Assembly (NCBI RefSeq): GCF_004337695.1
Contig: NZ_SJXJ01000004.1
Location: 222,281-286,280 of the forward strand
DNA length: 64,000 nucleotides
Direction: 5' to 3'
From: Tenacibaculum sp. M341
GTDB taxonomy: Bacteria > Bacteroidota > Bacteroidia > Flavobacteriales > Flavobacteriaceae
The number at the start of each line of letters is the position of its first letter. Within the stretch, counting starts at the first letter, position 1. The notes beneath the pieces were generated by a model that made no database searches, had not been told where the DNA came from, and saw nothing but the letters and a program-made list of their open reading frames with translations. The position numbers and the translations under genes were made by a program. Positions 54,349 through 63,880 of this stretch are shown piece by piece.

Positions 54349-57300
54349 ATGAAAAAAATATTAACAACTGTTTTATTACTATTTACACTTTTGGTAATAG
54401 GACAAAATGAAAATCGAGACAAACCTTTTACATGGGACAATGCCACTGTGTATTTTGTAATACAAGATCGTTTTGAAAATGGAAAAACAAGTAATGATCA
54501 ATCATATGGAAGAGGTAAAGATGGTAACGGAAATGATTATGGTTTTGATCAAGTAGGAAGTTTTCATGGTGGAGACTTTGTAGGATTAACCAATAAAATA
54601 AAAGAAGGATATTTTGATGATTTAGGGGTAAATGCTATTTGGTTTTCGGCTCCTTATGAACAAATTCATGGATGGGTATCTGGTGGTTCAAATGGAGAGT
54701 TTAGGCATTATGCTTACCATGGATATTATGGATTGGATTGGACTGAAATGGATGCAAATTTTGGAACTGAAGATGAATTTAGAGCTTTTGTAGATGCAGC
54801 CCATGATCATGGAATTCGTTTGGTAATGGATGTGGTAATGAATCATGTGGGGTATAACACATTGCATGATATGCAAGAGTATAACTTTGGTTGTGTAAAT
54901 GATAGTTGGAAAGGATGGAGACCTACCAACGGACAAAACTGGGCAAGTATTCATGATTTATTTATTGATTATTCAAACTGTAATAATTGGAGTAATTGGT
55001 GGTCTGGAGATTGGATTCGTGCAGGATTATCTGGGTATCCTTCTCCTGGAGGTGATGAGCTGACACAAACTTTGGCAGGTTTACCTGATATCATTACTGA
55101 GTCATCTAATCAAGTAGGATTACCTCCAATTTTACGAAACAAATGGTCATCAAGTAAATTGGCTCAAGAAGAAGCTGAGCTTAATGCCTTTTTTAATAGA
55201 ACAGGATATCAAAGAACCGTAAGAAATCATTTTGTTAAGTGGTTAACAGATTGGGTAAGAGAATTTGGAATTGATGGTTTTAGAGTAGATACAGAGAAGC
55301 ATGTAGAAGGTGAATCGTGGAGAATATTAAAGCAAGAAGCGTTAATAGCTTTACAAGATTGGAAAAATAATAATCCAACTAAAAAACTAGACGACTTACC
55401 GTTTTGGATGGTAGGTGAAAATTTTGGTTATGGTTATGGAAGATCTCAATATCATATAGATAATGGTTATGATGGATTGATTAATTTCGATTTTCAAGGA
55501 CAGGCTGGTAATATCGGAAATTTAGAAAATGTATATTCTAATTATGCAAATACCATCAATAATGCTTTAGATTGGAATGCATTGAGCTATATTTCTTCAC
55601 ATGATACATCGTTATTTGATAGAGGTAATTTAATTAATGCAGGAACAAGTTTATTACTAGTACCAGGATCTGTTCAAATATTTTATGGAGATGAAACAGG
55701 AAGACCAGAAGGACCATTAGGTGGAGATCCACATCAAGGAACTAGATCTTACATGAACTGGAATAATATCAATACCAATATTCAAAGTCACTGGCAAAGA
55801 TTAGGTCAGTTTAGAAGAAATCACCTAGCAGTAGGTGGAGGAAAACATCAACAATTATCGAGCAGTCCATATACGTTTTCTAGAACATTAGAAAATGATA
55901 ATGTTGTGGTTGTAGTAGGGGCTTCTGGAAATACTTCAGTGAATGTTGCTTCCGTATTTCCAAATGGTACTGAGTTACGTGATTTTTATACTGAATCGGT
56001 TGCAACCGTAAGTAATGGTACAGTTACTTTTAATGCACATAGTAATGGTGTGATATTAATAGAAGAAACAAATCCTACAAATCGTCCTACATTAGTAGTA
56101 GATCCAGAAAGTAGTTATGATCCATCAGCAATTATAATGACAGCTTCTGCTACCGATAAAGATGATCCTAATCCAACAATTTATTATACTACTGATTTAA
56201 ATATGAGCACAGATAATTTAAGTGCTTGGACTGTGTTTACCAATGATGTAACTTTTACAGAAACTGTAGATGTACAGATAGTAGCTCAAAATGCAAACGG
56301 AGAATTATCTTCAGTAGTTACTAGAAAATATTCTATTGGTGTAATTGATGGGTTTACCGTTTATGCTTATACAGAATGTTCAGAAACCCCTCGTTTATAT
56401 TATTGGGAAGAAGAACCTAATGTATTGACAGATGTAGCATGGCCTGGTGTAGAAATGATACCAGTTGGCGGAGGATGTGATGGTTGGTATCAATATGAAT
56501 TGCCAGGAATACTTAGTACTAATTATATTATCAGTCAGTGTGGAGGACAATCAGAAGATTTGTTTTTAGATAGTCAAATGCCAGCCCCATGTGTTGTTGG
56601 TAATCAGGCGCCTGAACTAACAGTCACTCCTGTAGGAGGTGAGTACACCGTTGGAGAAACAGTATTAGTAACACTATCTGCAACAGATGATAGTGATGCA
56701 AATCCTACAATTAGATATACGTTAGACGGTACAACACCTTCAGCTACATCAATGGTATATAACGGTTCATTATCTATAAATTCAAATACAACTGTTAATG
56801 CTATTGCTTATGATTCTGAAGGTTTAGGATCTAATCTTATTTCTGAGACTTATTCTTTTGTAGAACCATCAGATGGAATCACCATTTATTATAAAGGGAA
56901 CCTTAACAATCCAAGTTTGTATTTTTGGAATACGAGTCCGGGTAGTTTAACTACTTCATGGCCAGGAGAAGGTATGACTGCTATTGACAACGGATGGTTT
57001 TCTTATACTTTAGATGATGTTGACTGTACCAATTTAATTTTTAGTGATAATGGAGCAAATCAAACAGCTGATTTACAACGTTGTGGAGATGGTTGGTATT
57101 TTAATGGAACATGGTATGATAATAATCCTGATGATGATCAAACAGGACAAAATTTAACGGTTTATTTTAAGTCAGATTCATTTAATGATCCAGAGATTTA
57201 TTTTTGGGAAGCTACTCCATCAGGAGTAACTACATCATGGCCAGGTGAGCAAATGACAGATGCAGGTAATGGATGGTATTCATATACGTTTACAAATACT

Positions 57301-57714
57301 GAATGTTCTAATGTAATCTTTAGCAACAAAGGAAATTCACAAACACCAGATTTAAATAGATGTTCTAATGGCTGGTATTATAACGGAACTTGGTATGATA
57401 GTAATCCTGATAATTTACAATTTAGAAACTCAAATTTAGAGTTAAAGAAGGTATTCGATTCTATTTCTATTTATCCAAATGCTATTAATGAAAACTCTGT
57501 AGTTAGAATCAGTAATTCTATAGATGCAAGTGATTTAAAAATAGAGTTAATTTCAGTGTATGGTTCATCACAAACCATAGTTGATAAGAATATTGGTGTA
57601 GGTAGTTATCAGTTTAAATTGAATGCTGCCGAAAGGCAATTGGCAAGCGGAATTTATTTCTGTAAAATATCTATTAATGGTGAATCAACTATTAAAAAAC
57701 TAATTAAAAAGTAA
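54349..57714 (+). CDS. Secreted GH13 alpha-amylase with CBM26-like modules and T9SS tail, copy 2
   Basis: A 1121-aa exported amylase. The ATG at 54349 begins a clean signal peptide (KKILTTVLLLFTLLVIGQ); an in-frame TTG seven codons earlier is less likely. The GH13 barrel (~25-580) has nucleophile Asp314 (DGFRVDTEKH), acid Glu357 (WMVGENFGYG) and Asp419 (YISSHDTS). It belongs to a different GH13 subgroup from copy 1: it has no FRWDT and carries the insert FNRTGYQRTVRNHFVKWL. Next come a beta module, a CBM-like module (~668), a chitobiase-like domain (~756), two CBM26-like modules (~843 and ~935) and a type A T9SS tail (~1040-1121). The last ~270 residues resemble copy 1 closely. It is likely to cooperate with copy 1 on surface starch degradation. 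Confidence 0.94.
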   Translation: MKKILTTVLLLFTLLVIGQNENRDKPFTWDNATVYFVIQDRFENGKTSNDQSYGRGKDGNGNDYGFDQVGSFHGGDFVGLTNKIKEGYFDDLGVNAIWFSAPYEQIHGWVSGGSNGEFRHYAYHGYYGLDWTEMDANFGTEDEFRAFVDAAHDHGIRLVMDVVMNHVGYNTLHDMQEYNFGCVNDSWKGWRPTNGQNWASIHDLFIDYSNCNNWSNWWSGDWIRAGLSGYPSPGGDELTQTLAGLPDIITESSNQVGLPPILRNKWSSSKLAQEEAELNAFFNRTGYQRTVRNHFVKWLTDWVREFGIDGFRVDTEKHVEGESWRILKQEALIALQDWKNNNPTKKLDDLPFWMVGENFGYGYGRSQYHIDNGYDGLINFDFQGQAGNIGNLENVYSNYANTINNALDWNALSYISSHDTSLFDRGNLINAGTSLLLVPGSVQIFYGDETGRPEGPLGGDPHQGTRSYMNWNNINTNIQSHWQRLGQFRRNHLAVGGGKHQQLSSSPYTFSRTLENDNVVVVVGASGNTSVNVASVFPNGTELRDFYTESVATVSNGTVTFNAHSNGVILIEETNPTNRPTLVVDPESSYDPSAIIMTASATDKDDPNPTIYYTTDLNMSTDNLSAWTVFTNDVTFTETVDVQIVAQNANGELSSVVTRKYSIGVIDGFTVYAYTECSETPRLYYWEEEPNVLTDVAWPGVEMIPVGGGCDGWYQYELPGILSTNYIISQCGGQSEDLFLDSQMPAPCVVGNQAPELTVTPVGGEYTVGETVLVTLSATDDSDANPTIRYTLDGTTPSATSMVYNGSLSINSNTTVNAIAYDSEGLGSNLISETYSFVEPSDGITIYYKGNLNNPSLYFWNTSPGSLTTSWPGEGMTAIDNGWFSYTLDDVDCTNLIFSDNGANQTADLQRCGDGWYFNGTWYDNNPDDDQTGQNLTVYFKSDSFNDPEIYFWEATPSGVTTSWPGEQMTDAGNGWYSYTFTNTECSNVIFSNKGNSQTPDLNRCSNGWYYNGTWYDSNPDNLQFRNSNLELKKVFDSISIYPNAINENSVVRISNSIDASDLKIELISVYGSSQTIVDKNIGVGSYQFKLNAAERQLASGIYFCKISINGESTIKKLIKK

Positions 57715-57744
57715 TTTACTAAATAGATCATAATCTGTATTTAT

Positions 57745-57788
57745 CACGCCTAATAACTATTATCTTATAGTTTTGGGCGTGTTTTTTT
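57745..57788 (+). terminator. Terminator after the second amylase
   Basis: Stem CACGCC / GGCGTG (57745-57750 with 57776-57781) enclosing ACTAT / ATAGT, followed by seven T. It overlaps a spurious upstream TTG of the next ORF. Confidence 0.85.
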
Positions 57789-57883
57789 GTTATGTCTATG
57801 AGACAAAGAAAAAAGTTTTTAAAAATCGTGAAAGATTAATTACAACTTATTCTTTATCTTGGTTGTATAATGAAAATAAAAAA

Positions 57884-58324
57884 ATGAAGTTATTAAAGAT
57901 TTTAATGATCATCATAACTGTTTTATGTACTAATTGTAGTACAGGAGATTGCGGAGATGTAGAAAACAATTTTCCTGCAAAATTTAAAATTATATCGAGT
58001 AGTGGAGTTAATCAATTAACACTTCAAGAATTTGATAAATCATTATTGAAAATTCTTTCAGGAGAAAATAGCATAACAAACTTAGAATTTTCTATTAAAG
58101 AATTTAAAGGTGAATTAGTAATAGAAAGTCAAGTTATAAATACAGATGTTGTTGTTTTTCAGTATGATGGAGAAGATTTGTTTAAAGTTTTAATATCTGA
58201 TTTGCAAACAGATATCAATGATTGTTTTTTAGAAGTACTTTCTTTTAAAGCTAGTACAGAGAATGAAGAGTTACTTTGTAATTGCGCTATAGATGATATA
58301 GTAACTGTAGAATTTGAAATTTAA
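57884..58324 (+). CDS. Small lipoprotein of unknown function
   Basis: A 146-aa lipoprotein from the ATG at 57884 (LLKILMIIITVLCTNC, lipobox CTNC). A longer in-frame TTG ORF begins inside the preceding terminator and is rejected. The mature part has six Cys (STGDCGDVEN at the start, LLCNCAIDD near the end), suggesting disulfides, but no domain I recognise. It is convergent with the VOC gene, and the two stop codons share four bases. Confidence 0.75.
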   Translation: MKLLKILMIIITVLCTNCSTGDCGDVENNFPAKFKIISSSGVNQLTLQEFDKSLLKILSGENSITNLEFSIKEFKGELVIESQVINTDVVVFQYDGEDLFKVLISDLQTDINDCFLEVLSFKASTENEELLCNCAIDDIVTVEFEI

Positions 58325-58692
58325 ATATGTTGATCTATCAAGATCATATTTCCATCAGGATCAAAGAAAGTAATACTTGCCGGACCAGATTCACTATCTC
58401 CAGTTTCTTTAGTTAATTGGAAGTTGTTGTCTTTTAAGTGTTGCTGAATTTTTCTTATGTCGTCAAAATCATCTAAAGTATTTGCATTTTCATCCCATCC
58501 AGGATTAAAAGTTAAAATGTTATTATCAAACATTCCTTGAAATAATCCAATTAATGAGTTTTTATTTTTCATGATGAGGTAATTTCGTTCTACATCACCA
58601 GCAAAAACTGAAAAACCTAAGGTTTCATAGAAGTCTTTTGATTTTTTAATGTCTTTAACAGCTAAACTAATAGAAAAAGTGCCTAATTTCAT
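58321..58692 (-). CDS. VOC-family (glyoxalase/bleomycin-resistance-like) protein
   Basis: A 123-aa protein of the vicinal oxygen chelate superfamily with the paired beta-alpha-beta-beta-beta units: FSISLAVKDIKKSKDFYETLGF at the N-terminus and SGPASITFFDPDGNMILIDQHI at the C-terminus. Possible metal ligands are not fully conserved, so it may not be a glyoxalase. It is cytosolic and has no signal peptide. It is separated by 194 bp from sucB, which is on the same strand and upstream of it, but the terminator in between suggests separate transcription. Confidence 0.88.
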   Translation of the reverse strand: MKLGTFSISLAVKDIKKSKDFYETLGFSVFAGDVERNYLIMKNKNSLIGLFQGMFDNNILTFNPGWDENANTLDDFDDIRKIQQHLKDNNFQLTKETGDSESGPASITFFDPDGNMILIDQHI

Positions 58693-58821
58693 AGGTATGT
58701 ATAATTTTGGTTGTTTTATAAAGATACTAAAGTTTTAATAAGACGCTTTTAAAATACTTTAAATTAGTTTGTTGGTTTTTTGAGAGAGAAGTGTTTAATG
58801 AGAACTTAAAATGTAAGACCA

Positions 58822-58858
58822 TAAAAAAATCCTGTATTTCAAAATACAGGATTTTTTA
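58822..58858 (-). terminator. Terminator of the sucA-sucB operon
   Basis: Near-perfect inverted repeat AAAAATCCTGTATTT / AAATACAGGATTTTT with A and T runs on either side, 29 bases past the stop of sucB on the minus strand. Confidence 0.9.
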
Positions 58859-58886
58859 AATTTATAATATTCTTTATAGATGAAGA

Positions 58887-60095
58887 TTACATTTCTAATG
58901 CTTTGGTAGGATTGTTATCCATTAATAATTCTACAGGATTTTCTAAAGCTTCTTTAACAGCAACTAAGAAACCTACAGATTCTTTACCATCAATAATTCT
59001 GTGATCGTATGATAATGCAACATACATGATTGGTTGAATAACAACTTCTCCGTTAACAGCCATAGGACGATTCACAATGTTGTGCATTCCTAAAATAGCA
59101 CTTTGTGGAGGGTTGATAATTGGAGTAGATAACATTGAACCAAATACACCACCATTTGTAATAGTAAATGTACCACCAGTCATTTCATCAACAGTAATTT
59201 GTCCTTCACGAGCTCTAATAGCTAAACGCTTTACTTCGCTTTCAACTCCTCTAAAAGTTAAGTTTTCTGCATTACGAATAACAGGTACCATTAATCCTTT
59301 TGGTCCAGAAACTGCAATTGAAATATCTTGGAAATCAAAAGAAACCATTTCCTTACCATCAATCATAGAGTTTACAGCTGGATACATTTGTAAAGCTCTA
59401 GTAACAGCTTTTGTAAAGAAACTCATAAATCCTAAACCTACTCCGTGTTTAGCTTTAAAATCTTCTTTGAATTGCTTACGTAAATCAAAAATAGGTTGCA
59501 TGTTAACTTCATTAAAAGTAGTTAACATTGCAGTATCGTTTTTAACAGATACTAAACGCTCTGCAACTTTTCTACGTAACATAGAAAGTTTTTTACGTGA
59601 AGTACCACGAGATCCCATACCAGGAGTTCCCATTGAAGGAACAGCTTTAACAGCATCTTCTTTAGTAACTCTTCCGTCTTTTCCAGTTCCTTTTATGCTA
59701 GCTGCACTAATTCCTTTTTCAGCTAAAATTTTCTTAGCTGCAGGAGATGCAGCACCAGTTGCATATGTTTCTTTAGCTGGAGTTGCTTGTGGAGCTTCTT
59801 CTTTTTTCTCTTCTACTTTCGGAGCTTCTTTTTTCTCAGCTCCTTCTTCTGGTTTAGCAGCACTCATATCAATATGACATACTACAGCACCAACAGCTAC
59901 TGCATCACCTTCCTCGGCTTTTAAAGTAATAATTCCACTTTCTTCGGCTGGTAACTCTAATGTAGCTTTATCAGAATCTACTTCTGCAATTGGCTGGTCT
60001 TTTTCAACATAATCTCCATCTTCAACTAACCAAGTTGCTATTTCTACCTCTGTAATTGATTCCCCCGGAGAAGGAACTTTCATTTCTAAAACCAT
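58887..60095 (-). CDS. sucB: Dihydrolipoyllysine succinyltransferase, E2 of 2-oxoglutarate dehydrogenase
   Basis: A 402-aa E2 core of the 2-oxoglutarate dehydrogenase complex (TCA cycle), which moves succinyl groups to CoA. One lipoyl domain (~1-77; [12 protein letters not shown] with the lipoylated Lys43), an Ala/Pro/Lys linker with a peripheral subunit-binding domain (~118-155, [13 protein letters not shown]), and the catalytic domain (~180-402) with the HxxxD motif (SYDHRIIDG, ~372). Lengths are typical. The order sucA-sucB on the minus strand with a 44-bp gap shows an operon. The E3 subunit is not here. Confidence 0.97.
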   Translation of the reverse strand: MVLEMKVPSPGESITEVEIATWLVEDGDYVEKDQPIAEVDSDKATLELPAEESGIITLKAEEGDAVAVGAVVCHIDMSAAKPEEGAEKKEAPKVEEKKEEAPQATPAKETYATGAASPAAKKILAEKGISAASIKGTGKDGRVTKEDAVKAVPSMGTPGMGSRGTSRKKLSMLRRKVAERLVSVKNDTAMLTTFNEVNMQPIFDLRKQFKEDFKAKHGVGLGFMSFFTKAVTRALQMYPAVNSMIDGKEMVSFDFQDISIAVSGPKGLMVPVIRNAENLTFRGVESEVKRLAIRAREGQITVDEMTGGTFTITNGGVFGSMLSTPIINPPQSAILGMHNIVNRPMAVNGEVVIQPIMYVALSYDHRIIDGKESVGFLVAVKEALENPVELLMDNNPTKALEM

Positions 60096-60139
60096 CAGTA
60101 TTAAATTTTATATATCTGAAATTTATTTTTATTCTAATT

Positions 60140-62866
60140 TTAATCGAAAACTTTATTTATAATTGCTTGATGACGTTCTTCTGAACGCTTTTTAGAACCT
60201 GCTGCAGGAGCTGCTCTATAAGCTTCAGATGCACATTCTAATCTAGCCAATTCAAAACGCTCTAACATATACCCCCAAGATCCCATGTTTTTAGGTTCTT
60301 CTTGTGCCCAAACATAACGTTCAACATTAGGGTATTTATCCATCACCTCTTTGATTTTATCGTTGTGTAATGGAAATAATTGCTCAATTCTAATTAAAGC
60401 AACATCATCTCTTTCTAACTTGTTACGTTCAGCTAGTAAATCGTAATAGAATTTACCAGTACAGAATACCATCTTTTTAACTTTAGAAGTTTCAATAGTA
60501 TCGTCTATAACTTCTTGGAAAGTTCCTTCAGCTAATTCTTCAATAGAACTAACCGCTGCTGGTAAACGTAATAAACTCTTTGGAGTGAAAACAATTAAAG
60601 GCTTTCTGAATTCACGTTTCATTTGACGACGTAAAATATGGTATATGTTAGCTGGAGTAGAACAATTTGCAATAGTCCAGTTATCAATAGCAGACGATTG
60701 TAAGAAACGTTCTATTCTTGCAGATGAATGTTCAGGTCCTTGACCTTCATATCCATGAGGCAATAACATTACTAGTCCGTTTTGTAATTTCCACTTGTCT
60801 TCAGCAGAAGAAATGTATTGATCGAACATTATTTGCGCACCGTTGGCAAAGTCTCCAAACTGAGCTTCCCATATAGTTAATGTGTTAGGTGCAGCCATAG
60901 CATAACCATAGTCAAAACCTAATACACCGTATTCTGATAAGTGCGAATTATAAATGGTAAAGTTTCCTTTATTTTTTGGATTCGTATTTAGTAAGTTAAC
61001 TCTTTCTAGAGTATTTTCATCTCTTAAAATAGCATGACGATGAGAGAATGTTCCTCTTTCAACATCTTCCCCAGAAATACGAATATCATATCCTTCTTCT
61101 AGCAAAGTTCCGTAAGCAAGGTTTTCGGCAGTACCCCAATCTAATTTGTTGTCTTCAAAAACCATACTGAAACGCTTTTTCAGAATGTTTTTCTCTGCTT
61201 TTCGAAGAAATTTGTGTCCTTCAGGAGTTGAAGAAATAACTTTAGCAATATCTTTTAATGCATCTATTGAATAAGTCGTGTCAACAGGAAGTAACATGTC
61301 TTCTAGTTGCTTTCTAACAAAACCATTCCATACATCAGGCATAAAATCCTGAATTTGAGATGTAGTTTTTTTCTTAGATTCAGCGAATTCAACCTCAAGA
61401 TGAGACTTAAATTCCTCTGTAATTTGATTTACATACTCTTGAGTTATAGATCCATTTTCTAATAACTTCTCTACATATATCTTTTTAGCATTTTTATGCT
61501 TCTTAATTAGCTGATATAATTTAGGTTGAGTATACGTTGGTTCATCCCCTTCATTATGTCCATATTTACGATATCCTAATAAATCAATAAATACATCTTT
61601 TTTAAACTTAGCTCTGTATTCAACAGCAATTTGCATTGCATGACATACAGCCTCAACATCATCAGCATTTACATGTAAAACGGGTGATAAAGTTACTTTA
61701 GCAACATCTGTACAATATGTACTAGAACGAGCGTCTAAATAATTTGTAGTAAAACCAACTTGGTTGTTAACCACCACATGAATAGTTCCTCCTGTTTTAT
61801 AACCGTTTAATTGTGCCATTTGCACAACTTCATATACAATACCTTGCCCAGCAATGGCAGCATCACCATGCACTAATATTGGAAGGATTTTGCTATTGTC
61901 ACCATCATAATCTAAATCAACTTTAGCTCTAACAATACCTTCAGCAACAGCATCTACTGTTTCTAAGTGAGAAGGGTTAGGTACTAAGTTCATTTTCATT
62001 TCCTGACCACCACGGTATTCTTTACTTAAAGTTAAACCTAAGTGATATTTTACATCACCATCAATAGATTCATCTTCAAAATCTTTACCTTCAAACTCGC
62101 TAAATAAATCTCTAACAGGTTTTTTAAAGATATTTACCAATGTGTTTAAACGACCACGGTGAGCCATTCCTAAAACACATTCTTTAACACCATATATTTC
62201 TGCAGCATCTCTTAATGCAACACTGATACCCGGAATTAAAGTTTCACCACCTTCTACCGAGAAACGTTTTTGACCAACATATTTTGTTTGTAAAAAACTT
62301 TCAAAAGTTGAAGCTTGGTTTAATTTAGAAAGAATGTATTTCTTTTCATCTAAGCTGTAACTTGGATGATTATCATTTTTATTTAATCTGTCTTGCCACC
62401 ATTTAATCTCTTCAGGGTTTCTCAAGTACATATATTCAACACCAATACTATCACAATAAATAGCTTTTAAGTGTTTGATAATGTCAGCTAAAGATTTTGG
62501 ACCAATACCTAAAATTTGACCAGCATTGAATACTGTAGTTAAATCTTCAGAAGTAAGCCCGAAATTTTCTAACTCTAGAGTAGGTGTGTATTTTCTACGA
62601 TCCCTAACCGGATTTGTTTTAGTGAATAAATGACCTCTAGTTCGATATCCATTAATTAGATCGATTACTAAAAATTCTTTACGAACTTCTTCAGGAATTT
62701 CAATTTCCTCCTCGTCTGTTAATGAGTAATTCTCATTAGCAAGGTCATATCCTTGAAAAAAACTTCTCCAACTTGGTTCTACTGCATCAGGGTTTCTTAG
62801 GTATTGTTCATATAACTCTCCTATAAAGCCTGCATGTGCTGCGTTTAAGAACGAAAACTTGTCCAT
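60140..62866 (-). CDS. sucA: 2-Oxoglutarate dehydrogenase E1
   Basis: A 908-aa thiamine-diphosphate enzyme that decarboxylates 2-oxoglutarate. The start chosen is MDKFSFLNAAHAGFI; an ATG 14 codons upstream adds a leader that would lie inside the -7 promoter box at 62906-62913. Visible: YLRNPDAVEPSWRSFF (the usual start of E1o), GMAHRGRLN (~234), VHGDAAIAGQG (~330) with the ThDP-binding GDAAIAGQG...NQVGFTT segment, LGYRKYGHNEGDEP (~425), FSHRHAILRDE (~610) and LPHGYEGQGPEHSSARIERFLQ (~700, in part). Transcribed first in the operon, ahead of sucB. Confidence 0.97.
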   Translation of the reverse strand: MDKFSFLNAAHAGFIGELYEQYLRNPDAVEPSWRSFFQGYDLANENYSLTDEEEIEIPEEVRKEFLVIDLINGYRTRGHLFTKTNPVRDRRKYTPTLELENFGLTSEDLTTVFNAGQILGIGPKSLADIIKHLKAIYCDSIGVEYMYLRNPEEIKWWQDRLNKNDNHPSYSLDEKKYILSKLNQASTFESFLQTKYVGQKRFSVEGGETLIPGISVALRDAAEIYGVKECVLGMAHRGRLNTLVNIFKKPVRDLFSEFEGKDFEDESIDGDVKYHLGLTLSKEYRGGQEMKMNLVPNPSHLETVDAVAEGIVRAKVDLDYDGDNSKILPILVHGDAAIAGQGIVYEVVQMAQLNGYKTGGTIHVVVNNQVGFTTNYLDARSSTYCTDVAKVTLSPVLHVNADDVEAVCHAMQIAVEYRAKFKKDVFIDLLGYRKYGHNEGDEPTYTQPKLYQLIKKHKNAKKIYVEKLLENGSITQEYVNQITEEFKSHLEVEFAESKKKTTSQIQDFMPDVWNGFVRKQLEDMLLPVDTTYSIDALKDIAKVISSTPEGHKFLRKAEKNILKKRFSMVFEDNKLDWGTAENLAYGTLLEEGYDIRISGEDVERGTFSHRHAILRDENTLERVNLLNTNPKNKGNFTIYNSHLSEYGVLGFDYGYAMAAPNTLTIWEAQFGDFANGAQIMFDQYISSAEDKWKLQNGLVMLLPHGYEGQGPEHSSARIERFLQSSAIDNWTIANCSTPANIYHILRRQMKREFRKPLIVFTPKSLLRLPAAVSSIEELAEGTFQEVIDDTIETSKVKKMVFCTGKFYYDLLAERNKLERDDVALIRIEQLFPLHNDKIKEVMDKYPNVERYVWAQEEPKNMGSWGYMLERFELARLECASEAYRAAPAAGSKKRSEERHQAIINKVFD

Positions 62867-62905
62867 ATATACAATTGTACTTTTCTGTAAATAAGTATTA
62901 CAAGA

Positions 62906-62913
62906 CAAAAGTA
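62906..62913 (-). promoter_or_regulatory. -7 box of the sucA promoter
   Basis: On the minus strand TACTTTTG matches TAnnTTTG and ends 40 bases before the chosen sucA start. No clear -33 TTG is present. Confidence 0.45.
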
Positions 62914-63168
62914 CAATTTTTAGTAGAATACTATTCTTTATTTTAAAAATTAAATCAATTTTGATGAAAAATTTAAAAATCTAAACATTTTTCTGTTTAA
63001 ATGAGAAAATAAGTCTAAAAGAGATTTTAGATAGATTTTTTACTAATCAATAAAAAAATGAATAAAAGTATGTTTTTTTGAAGGTGTGTATCTCTTTGAT
63101 TTTGAGTTGTTATTTCGTTTTGTGAAAGAGGTTTTATATAATTATTGAAATAAAAAATAAAAAAATAC
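62914..63168. other. A/T-rich gap without a recognisable gene
   Basis: Together with the flanking promoters this fills the 364-bp space between sucA and the first tRNA. It is strongly A/T-rich. A 61-codon minus-strand ORF (63027-63212) is present but has biased Phe/Asn/Ile composition and covers the tRNA promoter, so it is not called. Confidence 0.6.
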
Positions 63169-63198
63169 TTGTGGAATAAAAAAAAGGTGTTATATTTG
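63169..63198 (+). promoter_or_regulatory. Consensus promoter of tRNA-Asn 1
   Basis: TTG (63169-63171), 19-bp spacer, TATATTTG (63191-63198): a perfect match to the Bacteroidota TTG-N19-TAnnTTTG promoter. A palindromic leader (CACAAATTTTGTG) precedes the tRNA. Confidence 0.85.
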
Positions 63199-63230
63199 CA
63201 CTCGCAAAACACAAATTTTGTGTCGCAAAC

Positions 63231-63304
63231 TCCTCCTTAGCTCAGTTGGTTAGAGCATCTGACTGTTAATCAGAGGGTCCTTGGTTCGAGCCCAAGAGGG
63301 GGAG
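63231..63304 (+). tRNA. tRNA-Asn (anticodon GTT), copy 1
   Basis: A 74-nt cloverleaf: acceptor TCCTCCT with AGGGGGA (one T-G pair), D-arm GCTC/GAGC, anticodon stem TCTGA/TCAGA with loop CTGTTAA (GTT at 63265-63267, reading AAC), variable GGGTC, T-arm CTTGG/CCAAG with TTCGAGC loop. The encoded end is G followed by CA rather than full CCA. Confidence 0.97.
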
Positions 63305-63312
63305 CAAAAAAG

Positions 63313-63341
63313 AAACATCGCAAATAGCGATGTTTTTTGTT
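63313..63341 (+). terminator. Terminator of tRNA-Asn 1
   Basis: Stem AAACATCGC / GCGATGTTT (63313-63321 with 63327-63335), loop of five, then a T-rich run. Confidence 0.88.
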
Positions 63342-63508
63342 TTTATAAACCTTTCTAATTTCTTTAGTTAAAATATTTTTCAGTTAGTAGTTTTTTAATA
63401 TCAATCTTAACTTGTTTAAATTCAAAAACTAACCTGTTCTAATATTTAGATAAATTCACATTTTGTAATTTTTTTTTGAAAAATAGTGTAAAGAAGAGGT
63501 TAAAAAGC

Positions 63509-63538
63509 TTGCAGAATAAAAAAACCGTGTTATATTTG
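63509..63538 (+). promoter_or_regulatory. Consensus promoter of tRNA-Asn 2
   Basis: TTG (63509-63511), 19-bp spacer, TATATTTG (63531-63538). The whole block from the -33 box to the tRNA is a diverged copy of 63169-63230, with the same palindromic leader. Confidence 0.85.
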
Positions 63539-63570
63539 CATTCGCTAAACACAAAATTTGTGTCGCAAAT

Positions 63571-63644
63571 TCCTCCTTAGCTCAGTTGGTTAGAGCATCT
63601 GACTGTTAATCAGAGGGTCCTTGGTTCGAGCCCAAGAGGAGGAG
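63571..63644 (+). tRNA. tRNA-Asn (anticodon GTT), copy 2
   Basis: Identical to copy 1 except for one base in the 3' acceptor strand (AGGAGGA), which turns the T-G pair of copy 1 into T-A. Anticodon GTT at 63605-63607. Confidence 0.97.
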
Positions 63645-63647
63645 CAG

Positions 63648-63676
63648 AAAAAACATCGCAATAGCGATGTTTTTTT
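63648..63676 (+). terminator. Terminator of tRNA-Asn 2
   Basis: Stem AAACATCGC / GCGATGTTT (63651-63659 with 63664-63672), four-base loop, T run. Same hairpin as after copy 1. Confidence 0.88.
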
Positions 63677-63740
63677 ATGTTTAAATGTATGATGTTTATA
63701 CTGTTACTTCTATTTTGTGGTCTGAAAAAATAAGATAGTA

Positions 63741-63880
63741 TTAATTCAATTGAGTTTTTATGTATGCTTTCGGACTTACACCAACTTTCTTTTTAAATAA
63801 TCGAGTAAAGTATTGTGGGTATTCGAAACCTAACTTATAAGCTGTTTCAGAAATTGAAAAATTAGGGTTTAGTAATAAGG
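63741..63880 (-). pseudogene. AraC-family regulator, C-terminal remnant cut by an insertion sequence
   Basis: On the minus strand a frame ending at 63741 codes for the second helix-turn-helix of an AraC/XylS regulator: LLLNPNFSISETAYKLGF, then YPQYFTRLFKKKVGVSP and the ending AYIKTQLN. Only ~45 residues remain. The frame is joined at about 63878-63881 to the end of an insertion sequence, so the N-terminal part and first HTH helix are missing from here. Members activate or repress transcription in response to a ligand; its target is unknown. Confidence 0.82.

Noticed and set aside
50737-57714. Polysaccharide utilisation locus
   Set aside because: No susC/susD pair or other sugar enzymes are next to the amylases.
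57773-57883. N-terminal extension of the lipoprotein at 57884 from a TTG
   Set aside because: The TTG is inside a terminator hairpin and the extension would bury the lipoprotein signal peptide.
62867-62908. Longer N-terminus for sucA (ATG at 62908)
   Set aside because: It lies inside the likely -7 box, and E1o proteins start near the MDKFSFL position.
63027-63212. Minus-strand ORF of 61 codons before the tRNA
   Set aside because: Biased composition, and it covers the tRNA promoter.
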